The translations under genes and the position numbers were made by a program. A stretch of DNA of 64,000 nucleotides, taken from Norana najaformis (lineage: Eukaryota; Annelida; Clitellata; Crassiclitellata; Hormogastridae). Shown here piece after piece: positions 1 through 14,268 of this stretch (positions within the stretch are counted from its first letter, which is position 1; each line of letters opens with the position of its first letter). The notes under the pieces were generated by a model, which was given only the letters and a program-made list of their open reading frames with translations, did not search any database and was not told the origin of the DNA. The stretch lies in contig OZ029916.1 in NCBI GenBank assembly GCA_964023275.1, forward strand, positions 17,748,150-17,812,149, read 5' to 3'.

Positions 1-466
1 TCCGATTCCACTCATTAGAGTGGTATTTTAATTAAGCTGAGTCTTAAGAATTTTCAAGATACCGAGAAGTGAAGAAAAACAATTTGCAGCAAGAGATTAA
101 CTCAGGTGAACACAGATGTGTATTGGCAATACAGTAATGTAATATAATAGTATAAATTATTATACATTATTAGTTTTCTGCATAAATACATGTCATAAGC
201 ACTATAAAAATACAAATATGCATCCCAACTGTCCAATTATATGTGCTAGTTAAGCAGATTGGTAATGACTGTTCACAAATAAAATTCAAGTATTTCACTA
301 CTTCTTTTCTATTAGAAGTTTGAATAACTTGGAAACACTCACACAACTGGCACTATGATTTCACACATTAAGGGCAATACAGACAATCATATGAATTCGT
401 ATTTTCTAAATTAATAGTTTCTCAAGAACTAAACAGAACAGCAAAACAACGGAGTAAAATGCCCAC
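1..466. other. TMEM132 final intron, left edge
   Basis: This AT-rich stretch follows the donor at 466-465. Several weak minus-strand acceptors could each give a tiny terminal exon (for example one ending at 202 that would encode Cys-Leu-stop), but none stands out, so the terminal exon was not called. Confidence 0.5.
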
Positions 467-1534
467 CTCCATTTCTTCCATGTACTGCCTGATTTGCTGT
501 GGTGTTGGACGAGATGGGGTTCCATGATAGGAATTCTGCCTCAGGGAATCAGTATGCCTGCCAGTGCAATTGCTCAGACTGCCTGCAATGCATTCTGACA
601 TAGTACTAGCCACTGCAATCTGAACGCTGCACTCTGAGCCCTTATAGGTTGAGACAAAGCTGTTACGGTTGCTTGTGCAGGTGTTCCTCTCGCTCATTGT
701 CACACTCGAAGAGGCAGCACCGGATGGACTGTGGTTATTACCATTGAAATCTGCCTCAGGCATTAGTGCCTGTGAGCACGAGGTGTTGATGTCATTGCGC
801 TCGAGCATGTCGCGGCTAATCCAGACCCAGTCTGGAGCACAGTTAACTGTGTCTTTGTAATCACCACACGGTGATTTCTTTCGCCGATATCGAATGACAA
901 AGATAGTACAGTTGATCCCAAATATAATGACAGCAACGCAGAAAACACCGAGCAAAACGTACATTCCAACCTCCAGCGATGTCAGTTTTTGTCCATAAGT
1001 GATGTGTTTTTGCTGGACCTCTTTCTGCTGCAATGTCTTCTGGATGCTGCCAAGGTCAGTGGCTGCAGAGTTGCCAACTCTGTTACCCAGTCCATTTTCA
1101 GCATTCAGACTGCCATCGTAATTGATATGAGCTGTCTGTTTCACGTTGTTCGGGGTCTGAGTCTCACCCGTATTTCCTCTAACTGTGCTTTGTCTGTTTC
1201 CACCAAACTTGTACTGTTCTGCATCATTCTGGAGCCGCTCCAACTCTGTCAAAGGCTTCATGAAGTCAATGTCTGCATATGCATAGCTGACTGCAAGAGG
1301 GCGAGATGCTTTCCTCTGACATATGTCAGCCAATTCCAACGAAACCTTCAAAACCTTTCCTTTGCCCTGACCATGAGCTATCACACGAGGAATGGCAGGA
1401 GAGAATGCTGTTCCCAAACCTATAACTTGATTATCAATAACCTCAAGATCAAGGATGTAATCTCTAGGCAGAAAATATTGAAGAGGTACAATTGCTCCAT
1501 CGTCAAACTTCACAGAAATGTCCAGAAGGGCATC
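467..1534 (-). CDS. TMEM132: TMEM132 exon 9: membrane-proximal, transmembrane and cytoplasmic region
   Basis: The 1,068-bp exon starts [18 protein letters not shown] and [12 protein letters not shown] (the final extracellular block). After a low-complexity linker it encodes a transmembrane helix ([18 protein letters not shown]), a basic stop-transfer RYRRKK, and the cytoplasmic [12 protein letters not shown] motif. It ends [11 protein letters not shown] at a GAG|GTGGGC donor (466-465). Read-through would add only a few non-family residues, so a short terminal exon is expected further left. Acceptor TTGTAG ends at 1535. Confidence 0.93.
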
Positions 1535-4500
1535 CTACAACAAAACATTACAAACATGTTACATCAAATGTCACTACAATCTATCACATATAGAAACAAG
1601 ATGAAAGAGCATTTTAAGTGTGCAATAATCAGAGCAGTTAAGAGCTATTTTAAACCTGATATATAAATTTGAACATACATACAGTACATACATACATGTA
1701 CGCACACACATAGTACATGTGTGCAGAATATAAATATAACATGTAAGGAAAAAAACAGGCTTAACTTTTAGAAATGTAGAGGTATTTTTATAATCACTGA
1801 CAGATATCTTTCTAAAACTGTTCCACTCTGAAGTGACAATAACATTGACGAACTCGTGCCACAGAGATTATGGGATTCAGATTGGCTCATTTTCAGGTAG
1901 GCAATTCGTGTTCAGTACTTTATAATTGTAACAGTAATAAGAAATTTATATAGCACCATTTTGACAGAAACTAATCAGAAACACTCTATGCTAGCCTAAA
2001 TAGTGTTAAGTGTCATTAAGAACAGAAAGTTAATCAGTTAGCAAGCAATGCTTAGATAACTAGAAGAGTCACCAATGGCACGCTTCTGCACAGAGCCCAA
2101 CCAGTGGATTCCATCCAGAGTTGACAGAGGACACTATGTTCAGAGTTCCTGGACAGCGTTGCATTGAGGATGAGGAACGACAACAAGTACTATGGTCTGC
2201 TGCCCACAGCACACAGCTGCCTCACCATCCAGCAGTTCCTCACTCATGATGCAGCGCCTGGACATCTCTCAAGCCAGCAGGTCTGCGCAGGACAGGCATT
2301 CAATTGGTTGATGGCTAAGGCCACTCAGACTCTTCTCATTCTTCCTTCACCAAATCTAAGATTTCCCCAGTAGCTGATGGCATACAGATCGGTAGGTCTG
2401 AGGATCAACTATCCGACAGAAAACCCATCACCCCTGAGTGGCAGACAGGTCCAATGGCAGCAAGGTATCAATCGCTTGGGACAAAAACCATCCGAAAGTG
2501 CACTAACACTGTGCCGGTATCAAGAAAAATCACTGAAAAAGATTCAGTCACAATAGAAATCCAAACAAAATAGAGTTATCGAGCAAATTTCAAATAAGAC
2601 AAAGAAACTACCAAATGACAGAATTAGGCAAAACAAGACCAATATGGCCACAGATAATAAAATAATAAGAATAATAATAATAATAATAATAATGTGCATT
2701 GCCTGCACAATTCAACGTTTTAATTTGACTGCCTTCCAGGGCACTTTTGAGGAGCCTGACATCAATGAAGATTAGCCATCTCAGTATGCAATTTTTTCAT
2801 CCAGATAATTTTTTAACTTTCTAAGGGATCATAAATACCTCGGGGAAAAAAATAATAATAAAAATAATAATGATAACTAGTAACTTCTGATGTGTTGATG
2901 TCTAATGCACAAGGCATCAACCAAATGGCGCACCAAAGCCAATCCACAATCAAGTCAATATCCAAATGGTTATTCCACCAGACAGAGAGGCAGCCTATGG
3001 TGGATAAACAATTTGAAAAAGGTAAGTTTTAAGTTGAGAAGGAAATGACAGAAGCAACTAAGCAGAACGAACAGACACAGGGAGGGAGTTCCAAAATTTA
3101 GGTGCAGCAACCTAGAAATCCCATTCACCAAGAACAGTTCCAGTCCTAGGTATGACCAGAGAAAGACAATCAGATGACCTTGCAGAATAATGGTAAGTCT
3201 GGGGAATAAGGACTCTGGCCAACCACAATACTTAAAGAATTGTGGTTGGCCAGAGTTCAATGCTCTATAAACTAAGGCCCAATCTGAAACAAATCCTTGG
3301 CTGAACAGGAAGCCAATGCAAAGATTTAAGCACAGATGTTATACACTCATATTTTGATGTCCTGCTGAAAAAAACTGGTCAGTTTTCTTATGCTCAAGTC
3401 TCTTATTCTCAAACAAAAACCAGATATGCAACATCAGCATTTGCAGCATCAGCAAATCCAGTTTGGGGAATTGCTTAAGAGAACTGTACTGTCTTTCTGG
3501 AAGAAAAACAGTACAGTTGACTGAAAAGAAATTAAGCATATTCCTTGCTTGATTCTGATCTGGAGGAGTAGACAGTAAGCCTCCATCACCCAAGCATGTC
3601 AAGTGCAACCAGCAATTAATCGTTGAGCAGCAAATTTATTTACACTTGACTAACAGCTGCCATCCTGCCTGTGCTTTGATACGTAAATGATAGTAAACTC
3701 TTCCACCTTAGTTGTTAGTCAACAACAGCATAAAACAAATCTATCAACTATTGCCCTATCCCATATCTCTTTCCATATTCAGATCAGTTGTAGCCGGACT
3801 GATTTTTGGTGCCAGACAGTTCAATAATGGGACTCCATTACTCTATCAGTGGCTCTGCTGGCCCACAATACAAGAGCATTTACTGAATGCAAATGTACTC
3901 TGAACAATTTCATAATAATGCATTTGTGTGATCCAAATATTATGCCCTTGCACCATGATGGGTTTTACATCATATTATAAATTGGCAAGTTAATAAAAAC
4001 ATCAAAGAGGACAGTAACCAAAAACCTACAGTAATTCCTACCTTATCCTTCCGTTTCAGTTGGTCATGCCGTGACATTCGAGCCAACAGAGTTCCTGGCA
4101 CATCCAAATTCACATCAATTGTCAGCGACAATCCAACAGTCAGGTCAACATGTAGCTTCTCAACGGACACCTTGTCAGTGCTGACGATTATTTCTCTACT
4201 ACCAATGACCTTACCAGAGCTGGAAAGAATCTAAAGAACAAAAAATATAACAAACTGACAGTACTAACTTATTTGTATTTGTACCTACAACTTCGCAATG
4301 TGAACGATACAGCTCTCTTCATGGTTGTGTACAGGCCTGGGTCAATTACATCAAAAATTTCCAATTAAATTACGATTACTTTTGTATTTAGTCAATTACA
4401 ATTGTCTTGGTCAATTAAATTACAATTACATTAGTGTCAATTACAATTACAATTACTGTTCAGTTATGTCTTAAGTTCACATTATTGTGTTACTGCCTGC

Positions 4501-7500
4501 CAGCACCTGTATGTTTATTTTGTCAAGTTAAAGAGATAAAGTCAGCAAACCTTATAATTACATTCCCAATTAAGTAACAAGATCACGGGTTAGTTTCCAG
4601 TAATTGAAAAACTTCACTTACAACATGACAATTGCAATTACACCATTCCAATTACAATTACATGTAACTGATAGATTCACAAATCAATTACAACTGCAAT
4701 GAATTACAATTACAATCACAACTGACCCACGGCTGATTGCATACTACCAGTACTTCGCTACAATACTATAAAAATTGTCCTTGACTGCTCCTCTGTTTTG
4801 AATCTACACAGTACTGTATGGGCGCTTTGCTGAGACTGGCCCATAAGTCTGAAACAGGCAGCCTTCCATTCTAAGAGGAGAAGAATTTCTGAGTCCTTCC
4901 TTCATCAGTGGTTGAAGACATCTTGCCTAATCTAAGTATCTGAGCTTCTCCATAATATCTGTTAAGAAACTCTGAAAGACAAACTAAATGCTGTTTAAGC
5001 TCTAGAATCAGGACAAGTTTGTCAGTAATCAACTTATGCTCATGCAGCTAAGGAAGGTCAGCACATGTCTCGTCCAGATGAGTAGAAACTAACCAATGGC
5101 ATTCCACCCATGGTTGACAGCAGATGTAAATTCCAATTCCATGGTGCATATTGCATTTCACATAAAAAACTAACATTGAGCAGAATGAAATGCTAGCAGC
5201 ACATAGTTATGCTTACTGACTGATTACCACTGGTTTGACAGTTTAGTGCATCACAGTTGCACATGGCTTGTTAGTCTTACCAGTTAAGGTTGACAGTTGA
5301 ATGCAAAACAGTTGTGTCTTTTTTCTAATTATTCATTTTCAAGAGTGCATAAAATTAAAAGGTAAAAAACACAAAATCAATACGTCATGTACATAAAATT
5401 CTGCTATTATACTCACTGTAAAGAGTATTATATTTTGAACTTTAAAGTTGATCTACTCAAACAGTATTTTGTGACTAAATACTTTCTGGAAGTCAACCTC
5501 CTACTGTCACTTCTCGCAACACATCAGGAAGAATTCGAGGCTGTTGTTAATATTAACAAGCATTATAAATGTCTGTTTAAAGACAATGGTTTCTCTTTAG
5601 CCTCAAGGCAAACAACTTATGATAGGTAATCACACATTTTTTATTTGCCTCTATCAAAACCAGTCCTGTGTCATTGTTTGCACAGGTATGTGTTGCTGAC
5701 TGTAAAGTATTTTTCAACTTTTCACAGGCATTTCATCCAAGAGGGAAAAAGACTCTAACTCAGACGCTGATCTTAAAAATCTCAATAAGCCTAATCCAAG
5801 AAAATCCCCAGTTTTCTGCACCAAGTGTCATCTCATAACTTTCCAGTGATATGTTACTGAAACGGCATAGAACATTTGTCAGATTGGAAAAGACACAAAT
5901 TCTGACAGATAGAGACATAAAAAGAGGCAGACTGAGAGAGAGGTAAACGATCAGTATCAGAGCAAATAAGGTATAGGCTGTAGGCCGTCTGGCTGTCTGT
6001 TTGCACTTACATTACTGCAATCAAAGAGATAGGCAAAAAGCAAGAAGACTGAAAGCAGGAAAGCAAAGACTGTAAAACTTAAAGATAATTTTTGAAGCAA
6101 GAAAGAGAAAAAGAAGGTGAAGGGAAGACACGCAGAGCCAGTTGGGTGAACATTAGGCTACCTGTATTGCTGACAGCCCTGGCTTTAAACCCTCCACAAC
6201 ATTTCCTTTCAGGGTGATGACTGTCGGATCAGTTACACGAATCTGGTTCAAAAGAAGATCGGTCAGACGCAACTTGGCTTCGTGCTTGATTAGATATTGC
6301 TTATTCGGTCCACTGGTTGAAATGAACGATGCGTAGACTTCCAGCATTGACAACTGATAGCGGACGTCACACATGATAACCATGGCAATGTCCTTACGAC
6401 CTGCGACCTTGTCCTGCTGACCTTGACCAGGGTTAGCTAGGCTGCCGTAGTCTGTGCCACGGGCAGTTCGGCTAAAGAAGGAACAGATCCAAACACAGAG
6501 AGCTGTCTTAAGAGAAAATCTAAAAATGCGGATCATCTGAAAATCCAAACGGATTTTCAGGTATGCAAAAAAATTACCATGAAAAAAAGGTGTTCTCATA
6601 GAATACTGGCATTATAGCAGGAAACAATAATGTATAAAGGATACAGAACTAGTCTTTTGTGCTTGGAAACCATATTTACCAAAGTTAGCAGCTTTCAGGT
6701 ATTCCTAAAAGGTGCTTCAACCAAATACATACATCCCTAGAATTTGCAAAACAAGCATCATGCTAATTTCATCAATGAATACAAAAAATATTTTAAGAAT
6801 GAATGTCAACAGCCGTAAACTGTAAAATATTTTCAAAAATGGATTAACTTACTAATAAGGTAAAAATAAAGTATTCAAACACTTTACATGATGTAACAGT
6901 CAATTTATTTTTTTAAGGCATACACAATGGCTTTAATGCTTCAACATCAAACCCACTTTGTAAAAGGAATAATATAGCGCTGTTATCGAAAATGGCTGTG
7001 TAAGGTTTACACAGCACAATTACTATTTGAATTCGGTTTCAAGGCACTATCGGCCAAATACAAATAGACAATTGGGCTGCTTCAAACAAGTATGAATATT
7101 TGGTAAGCTAGGTTTACACTGAATGACATTAAAGGACTGATAGAGTGCACAGAACTGGACCTAGCTGACGTCCTATAAAGGCAGCTGGTACTGCTGATTA
7201 ATTACCAGGATCTTTCAGCTGAAGAATAAATGCAAGAACAGCAATCCAATAGAACTGTATTTCCTTATGTGTTACATTGCAAAGCAACAAATCAACTTCA
7301 GCTCATGCATTAAATTTAATTCCCAGGCACAGAAGTGTAAGGTCAGTGATTAGCAATTAGCCAGATATTGTGGAGATCTGAGCAGCAGTCTTACCTCAGT
7401 CTGTGCGACTCTGGAGGGACCTTCCAACCCTTTATCAAGCCAAGCTCTGTATCAGACAAATCGATATCTAGAGGAAACTCTGGCATCCAGACCTTGAACA

Positions 7501-10500
7501 GAAGGAACTTAGTATGTCGGCCAAATTTAGCTATGATGCTTGCACTTGAGGAACCACGAACTTCAGTACCATCCAGGTAAATCCAGTTGCATGATTCCAC
7601 TACCTGGAGAAAAGCAAAAGAACTTCATAATTTCTGATTATAAGGTCATGATGACATTATAATCTAATACAGTTCTGCTTCTGAAAATGCATTTAGTAGG
7701 GTCCTTCAGTAGGCTGGTAGGGACCTTTAGTAAAACCTTAATACATAACTGTTCAGTGTCATAAACTGATGCCTTGTGAAGCAGTATATTATCTAACATC
7801 ATCACAAGATGAGTTGGCCATTAAAAGGTAGGCCTAAGAATGACAAGATCTGAGCAGTAACAGTCAGCCTAGTGGTGCAGTTCCCCAGTCCTGCACCGAC
7901 CAAACCTTATTTAGCTCCTAAGACACACCCTTTGTTACACCTCTGTCTGTTTATCTGTCTATCTCACTATTCTATTACTGCTTCTATCTTGTCGACCCAC
8001 CACAGCCCCTACATATGATGTATGAATTTGTGCATCTATGTACGTATGTAAGTATTTACATCTGTATTACACTGAACCCTCGCTATAACATGCATTGATA
8101 TAACGTAAATTCGGGCATAAAATGGTCACAACCATGGATCCCAAATTTACTTATGCATATGTGATCTTTGGAAGAAAAATTCGTATAGCACATATACATT
8201 GCTGCGATGATCTTTCTAGTCAAACAATTGCATATTATAATACTGAATTATAAGCTATAAAGCTTCAATGTTGTGTTTCTATGATTTTTGCTGGTATAGA
8301 ACTCTTCAATGTATTACAAGATTTGTATCCTACCATCATCGTTGTTTGCACAGTTGCGTCACCATAATAATTTATTTAAGTCTCCAGGTACAACTGCTAG
8401 ACCTAAACTGCTAGACAAACATAATGTTAGAGAAGAAAAAAGATGAAGTGGATGACATTTAAATGTCAACAGAAGTCATAGCAGGCTTAGACATTACTTG
8501 AGATGGTTTGAAACATAAGACATCAGGCTTATGAAATCATCCAGCTATACAGTCTGCTGTATTTTGAAAAGCTGAAGCAGCACAGCAGTAAGAAGCAAAT
8601 GCAATTCACTGAATTTTTAAAAAAAGAAAGCCTAAAAAGACTAATTTATCTGCTTCAATTCAATATTCCAAATAAAGCAAAAATTTGTTCCACGTGTATT
8701 GTTGCTTGCAAATAAAATCTGATTTTAGGGTGTTATTTATGTATTTTGTTGAGTAACTGCCAAATAAATTTATCTTCTTCTTTAAGTTCTCTGCTACTGG
8801 GCAGGTTCGAGCGTCCAATGGTGCCATTCCTGACGTTGTTGGGCCTCCTCCTTCAGTTTACCATATCCGTCCTCCATCATCCAGTCTAACAGTATTTGTC
8901 TCGTTCTTCCTCTTCTTTTCTTTCCTTCCATTCTTCCCTCTATGATATTTCTCAGAAGGGAATCACCTCTCAGTGTGGGTCCAATCCAAAGCCTCTGTCT
9001 CATTCTTATTGTAGCCATCAGAGATCTTCTCTCTTCTACCTGTTAAAGCACCTACTCGTTTGTTTTGCACTCTGTCCAGCTAACCTTCTCCATCCTGCAC
9101 CATACCATAACTCAAAAGCCTCCAGCATCTGCTCCTGGCAAAGCTCTGGAGTTCTTTATGCTGTTTCTATACCTTTGTTTAACCATGATGTAGTCCAGTT
9201 GATATCGGGCAGCATCCCCAGGGGCCTTCCATGTATACCTGTCTTCTTTTTCTTGTTGGAACCAGGTAATTGTTATAAATTTATAGCAAATTTCTAAATT
9301 TATCTACAGCATTCCATATGCACAGCTGGCAGTTCATGGCAGCGTAAAATCATGAAAGCGGAAAATCAAAGCAAAGAATACAAAGCACACAACTGACTTT
9401 ATTAGAAAAGCACTTCCATTCCAAAACACAATTTTTTTCAAATTAAATGGAATTTCCTTGCAGATTTTGCAAATCCAATGACAACCACAGTGAGTATCTT
9501 GAAGACTTGGATTTTTGTGACCATACCAAGTTCTAATGCTGTTAGTCCACAACAACCCTCAAATACACATCTACACAGATATGCACATGGCTGCAAAATA
9601 CCATTTCAGTTTAACATGCCTTCGCCATAACGTGGTACTTGATACGGATCCCAAATCCTGTGTTATGTCAAAGGTCTGGTGTATATAGGTAGGTAGGTAT
9701 GTATGTCGGTAGGTATGTGTTTATGTATGTAGATAAGTATGAAAATATGTAATAAAACACTTCATAGCATCGTTTGAGCAGGTCCTGTTGAAAGCAACAA
9801 AGTCAAAATAATGATATTTCTGATGTAATAAACAACTTAGGCCTGCCTTTTTCTGAGCAGTCTCCACTTGACTTGGAGTATTATAAATGTATAACAAATG
9901 AATAGTAACAATTCATGCAACACGAAAAAATCTCAAAGTACATTATAGTCATAATTACTGCTATTGTAAGCGAGTGCACTCTCATCAAATGAAGTAGCAG
10001 AGCAATGGTCTGAATCTGATTGAATGCAAGCACAAAACAGTATGTCGATGACAAAGGATAAAAAATTGCCTTTATTATGGTGTCGTCACTTGAGTGACAA
10101 GTTGACTGTGATGTGACATCTGCAATGCGTCCAGAGTGTGTCACGGAGTAGATTCGGATGTTGTAGTTCTGCATCTTTCCTGTCAGGACGGCCAGATTAA
10201 CGAGCTCTCTTATCTGTCAATCACACATCATATTATAAGACATGAATTTTTACTTCATGAATACATGATATAAAACTTGATATTCCTCCTTGCCATTCAC
10301 TGCAAGATTTAAAAGATAAATTTCCCAGTTGATGGCCAGTAACGTAGTCTTATTCTTTGCTCTGAGTAGGTTTGCAAAGCAAATCCCAGTTTGGGTAAAA
10401 ATTCAGTCTTAAAATGTTTTATCACTATACAAACCATTTAAAACTGTAAAACACAAACAGCCTGGTTAGAAAGACTCAACAATTTCATTATCAGAAATTC

Positions 10501-13500
10501 CCCATAAAGCATATCATGGCTTTATTTCATGGATTTGCATCTCATCCTAACACTGTCCATTCACAAGGACCTAAAAATGGCACCGTTTGCCCATTCAGTG
10601 TGAAGTGGTGGTGATGGATTTAACCCAAAAAATTCACTTTTTAGGGTTACGGGTCAAGGCATACAATCTTACTCTGCTCCATCCTTAGGGTATACTAAAC
10701 AAAAATATGTATATATACAATCACACATATATGTATACATAAAAGTAATCTGACTTCAACCATTTTAAAAGCCTTCTAAAGTAAGTCAAGAGTAAAGTGA
10801 TCCCATTCAAACCCCAAGGCATATAATAATACGAGAATTCCATGATACTCAAGGAGTTCCATCCTTCGATGACAGTTAAGAAGCTTACATTTGTTACACA
10901 GTAATAGCAAACAGTAATAAACCATAGTAGGTAACAACGACGTCGACAACAACAATATAAATATTTGAATATTTCCAAAGATATTAATTTATGAACTGTG
11001 ACAACACTATAATGACAGAAATGGGAGCTAAAGGGAACATGGAAGCTTCGAAGCTGCAATGGGAGCACAGAGATCCGGCTATGGACCTTTCAATACTATC
11101 TTGCCTAAGAACAGAATGCCAATATTTCTTGTCCTCTGTGCTGCTCGCTCTCCCCTCAGATAATCTGGCAACCTGCATGAATTATGTCTCCTGGTGGGCA
11201 TCACTGGCCTCCTCCACGTGTCACACAAGTCGAAGATGAACGGAGGTCAAAGTCAGAAGGGGCAAGGGGTCATTTCTTGCCATAAAACTGCTTGGGTGGT
11301 CAGGGCTTAAACAGGGAAGATGCAGACAGAGAAAGGAAGATGGTAGCAATCAACAGTGTACAAACAGTCTCAATTCGTAAAAGTTCAACTTCTACTTTAG
11401 AAGCTGAAATTGACTTTGCAGATACATGGCACCCTCGCTAGGTATATGCGCTGTAACATGCACGGATATAATGCGAATTCAGGTGTAGCATGGTTGCAGC
11501 CATGGATCCCAAATTTACTTATGCACACAAGTAATCTTTGGAAGAAACACTTGTACAGTGCATATGACTCGCCACGCTTCTTTCTGCTTTTGTTATTCAC
11601 CGAACTAATAGTTGATCAAACGTTGTTAGTATAACACATTAGCCGCTACAAAATACCATGCAGCTATGCAGTCTGTTGCATTTGCTCAAAGTATTGTACA
11701 CATTCTTCTATAATGAACGTATGGCCTTGACCCCTTGACCATGCTTCCAGGCTCCTAAGCTGAAGTCCCTTGTCTCTGTATGATGTCCGTTGGCTCCTCC
11801 TGGACTCTCCTGCCAAGTCCTGTGAATTGGACATGTTTCCTCCGTTTTTAATCAAGGAATTTATAGTGACGATCTTATTTCATTTTTTCATTTATTGTGT
11901 AATACTTCTCTGGCTTAGGGCTCACTCTCTCCCTCCCCAAAACGTGCAGTAGTTTTCTCCTCCTTGAAGCGACCCTAGTGTTCCCTCTAGTTACCATCCT
12001 ATTTCTAATTTGTCCTTTTTCTCCAAGTTTCTTGAAAGATGTATCTCTTGTCAGCTGTCTCACTACCTTAACTCAAACTCTCTTATGCCTCTGGTTCAAT
12101 CTGGGTTCAGGAAACATCTCTCAACCAAATCACTTATGACCCGCCTTCTTGCCCACGTAATCGGTGCTGTCAGCTGTAAGCAGGTGACTCTTCTGACCCT
12201 CTATGATGTTAGTGCTGCTTTTTACACCCTTGATCACTCCATCCTTTTGGCCGCATTTGGAAATATCCTTTGGCATCACTGGTTCTGCCTTTGCCAGGTT
12301 TTGGTCATTCCTCTCAGACTGCCTTCATTCATTCAGTTGTCTTTGGGCCCTCACGGTCTCTGGTCCCCATCTTGTATGGTCTCCTCAGGGCTCTGTCCTG
12401 GCCCCTCTCCTCTATATTCTATATACCTCTGATTTAGATTTAGCTCGGACCCTCCTCCCTCTAACTGTGTCTGTCCTACAATACGCAGATGACACCCAGG
12501 CTTATAACCATGGTCTGGTGGAGGCTGCCCTTGCCATTGTCCAGCGAATCCCTGATGCCACTCTGTCCTCGACTGCTGGATGTCTTCCAACCGCCTCTGT
12601 TTGAACTGTAACAAGACCCAGTTCATCTGGCTTGGTGGCCATGTGCAGCTCCCCAAGAAAGGTCTCTTCTCTCTATGCAAGAGATTTCTGGATATATCCT
12701 TCTCTACTATGGTTCGGGATCTTGGAGTTGTATTAGATCAGGAGCTCACTTTGTCTACACATTTTCATAGTGGCTCTCGTTCCTGTTTTTACCATCTTTG
12801 TCAGCTATGCACTATTCACCGTACTCTCTCTTTTCACGCTATCTCAACTCTGGTTCATGTCCTCATTTGCACCAGGGTTGACTTTGGTAATGCCATCTTC
12901 ACCGGCCTATCCCTAGCTTCAGTCTGTCCTGAACTCTGCTGCTCGTCTCACTGGAGTCATTCCCATATACGGTCATAAGTCATCCTATATTCGAGACACT
13001 CTTCATTGGCTTCCCATCCAGCAGCATGTATATTTTAAGATTCTCACTCTTATGTGCAACTGTGTTGCTGGCTCAGCTCCTCTTTAACTCAAGGACTTAT
13101 GGACTTTAGTCTCCTTGTTACCAGGCCGTAGCACCCTCCATTCGGCCACCCACGATCTCTTGTTTGTCCCTCGCATGTGAACTGCTACCACCCAGACCAG
13201 AAACTTTGCATATGTCAGTCCCACCTGCTGGAACCATCTCTCTTGAGATCTGCGACTCAAGCTCCTCTATTCCCCTCTCAGGGTTTCACAGACACCTAAA
13301 GACCACTATTTAACAGTGATTTTACTTGTTCACCTTGTTGAGTTTAATCTCTAAGAGGCACTTTATAAATCTTAAATTACAATTACAATTACAATGGCCC
13401 TCACCATAATGCAGCACTTGACATGGATCCCAAATCCCAGATTATAGCGAGGTTGCGGTGAACTTAGAAATACCAAAATCCTAAACCTACACATAAGGGA

Positions 13501-14188
13501 ATTATTTAACTTTGCGAGAAACTTGCATTGCAAGATAGAGAAGAAACTGTTGGGAGCATTACGTATATTGTAAAGCAGCACTGAGTGTGTGCAGCATGCT
13601 TTACAAGATTGCATATAAGAGTTTCCTATTGTAACGTAATCAAAGCCACTGCAATAATGCACCAGGCATCAGTTGTTAGTCACCGTGAAGCAGATCTGAC
13701 AGGGAAGCCTCAGTCGGGCGGTAACTCAGCAAATCAGTCCACAGATGGAAGAGAAAAATGGCTGACAGGGGGAAATGTGAGCAGTGAAAGTGAGGCTTCT
13801 GCCATGATCTAATGGCCAACACAGTCTCAACTGGATGAACTGGCAGTGGAATAGAATTACAACCAAATAAATATCAAAATATTCAGATCAGTGGTGGCTC
13901 GATTGTTTGTGCGGGAAGGCAAGACCATTACCAGAAGGGCTTCACATTCTGGCAGTCCATCATGCATGGGTCTGGTCTGAAGGGCCCCGGCATATAACCA
14001 AGAGGGGCACAAAGGAGGGCGAACCGCCCTTACACCAATAGCTAAATCCGCCACTCGCCACTGATACAGACACATTATACACATAGAGACAATTCCTTGG
14101 CAACAGCCATTGCCTAGCACAACATAAAACACAGGTGACAACCATCAGAACTACACTATGGTCAGGTCATTTCACTGAGACAGCAATG

Positions 14189-14268
<80 letters not shown>

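Larger units (their letters stand above)
1535..4041. other. TMEM132 intron 8 with repeats
   Basis: The intron holds an unusually GC-rich stretch at about 2041-2540 of unknown nature (a shorter relative lies near 5080-5130), an (AAT)n tract at 2659-2693, a family-A dispersed repeat from about 2880 to 3340, and a sequence near 1935-1990 (TTATATAGCACCATTTT) that resembles LINE 3' tails. No exon was recognised. Confidence 0.6.
7604..10069. other. TMEM132 intron 5 (GC-AG)
   Basis: The intron begins GC at 10069-10068 and ends AG at 7605-7604. Its interior is largely the composite transposon at 8070-9681. GGTA/TATG simple sequence follows at about 9684-9740. Confidence 0.75.

Noticed and set aside
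989-1666. 225-codon plus-strand frame opposite TMEM132 exon 9
   Set aside because: Shadow of the real exon; no domain, and it runs out of the exon into intron.
9334-9555. Minus-strand 73-codon frame
   Set aside because: Lies inside the decayed Tigger-like element and resembles no transposase segment.
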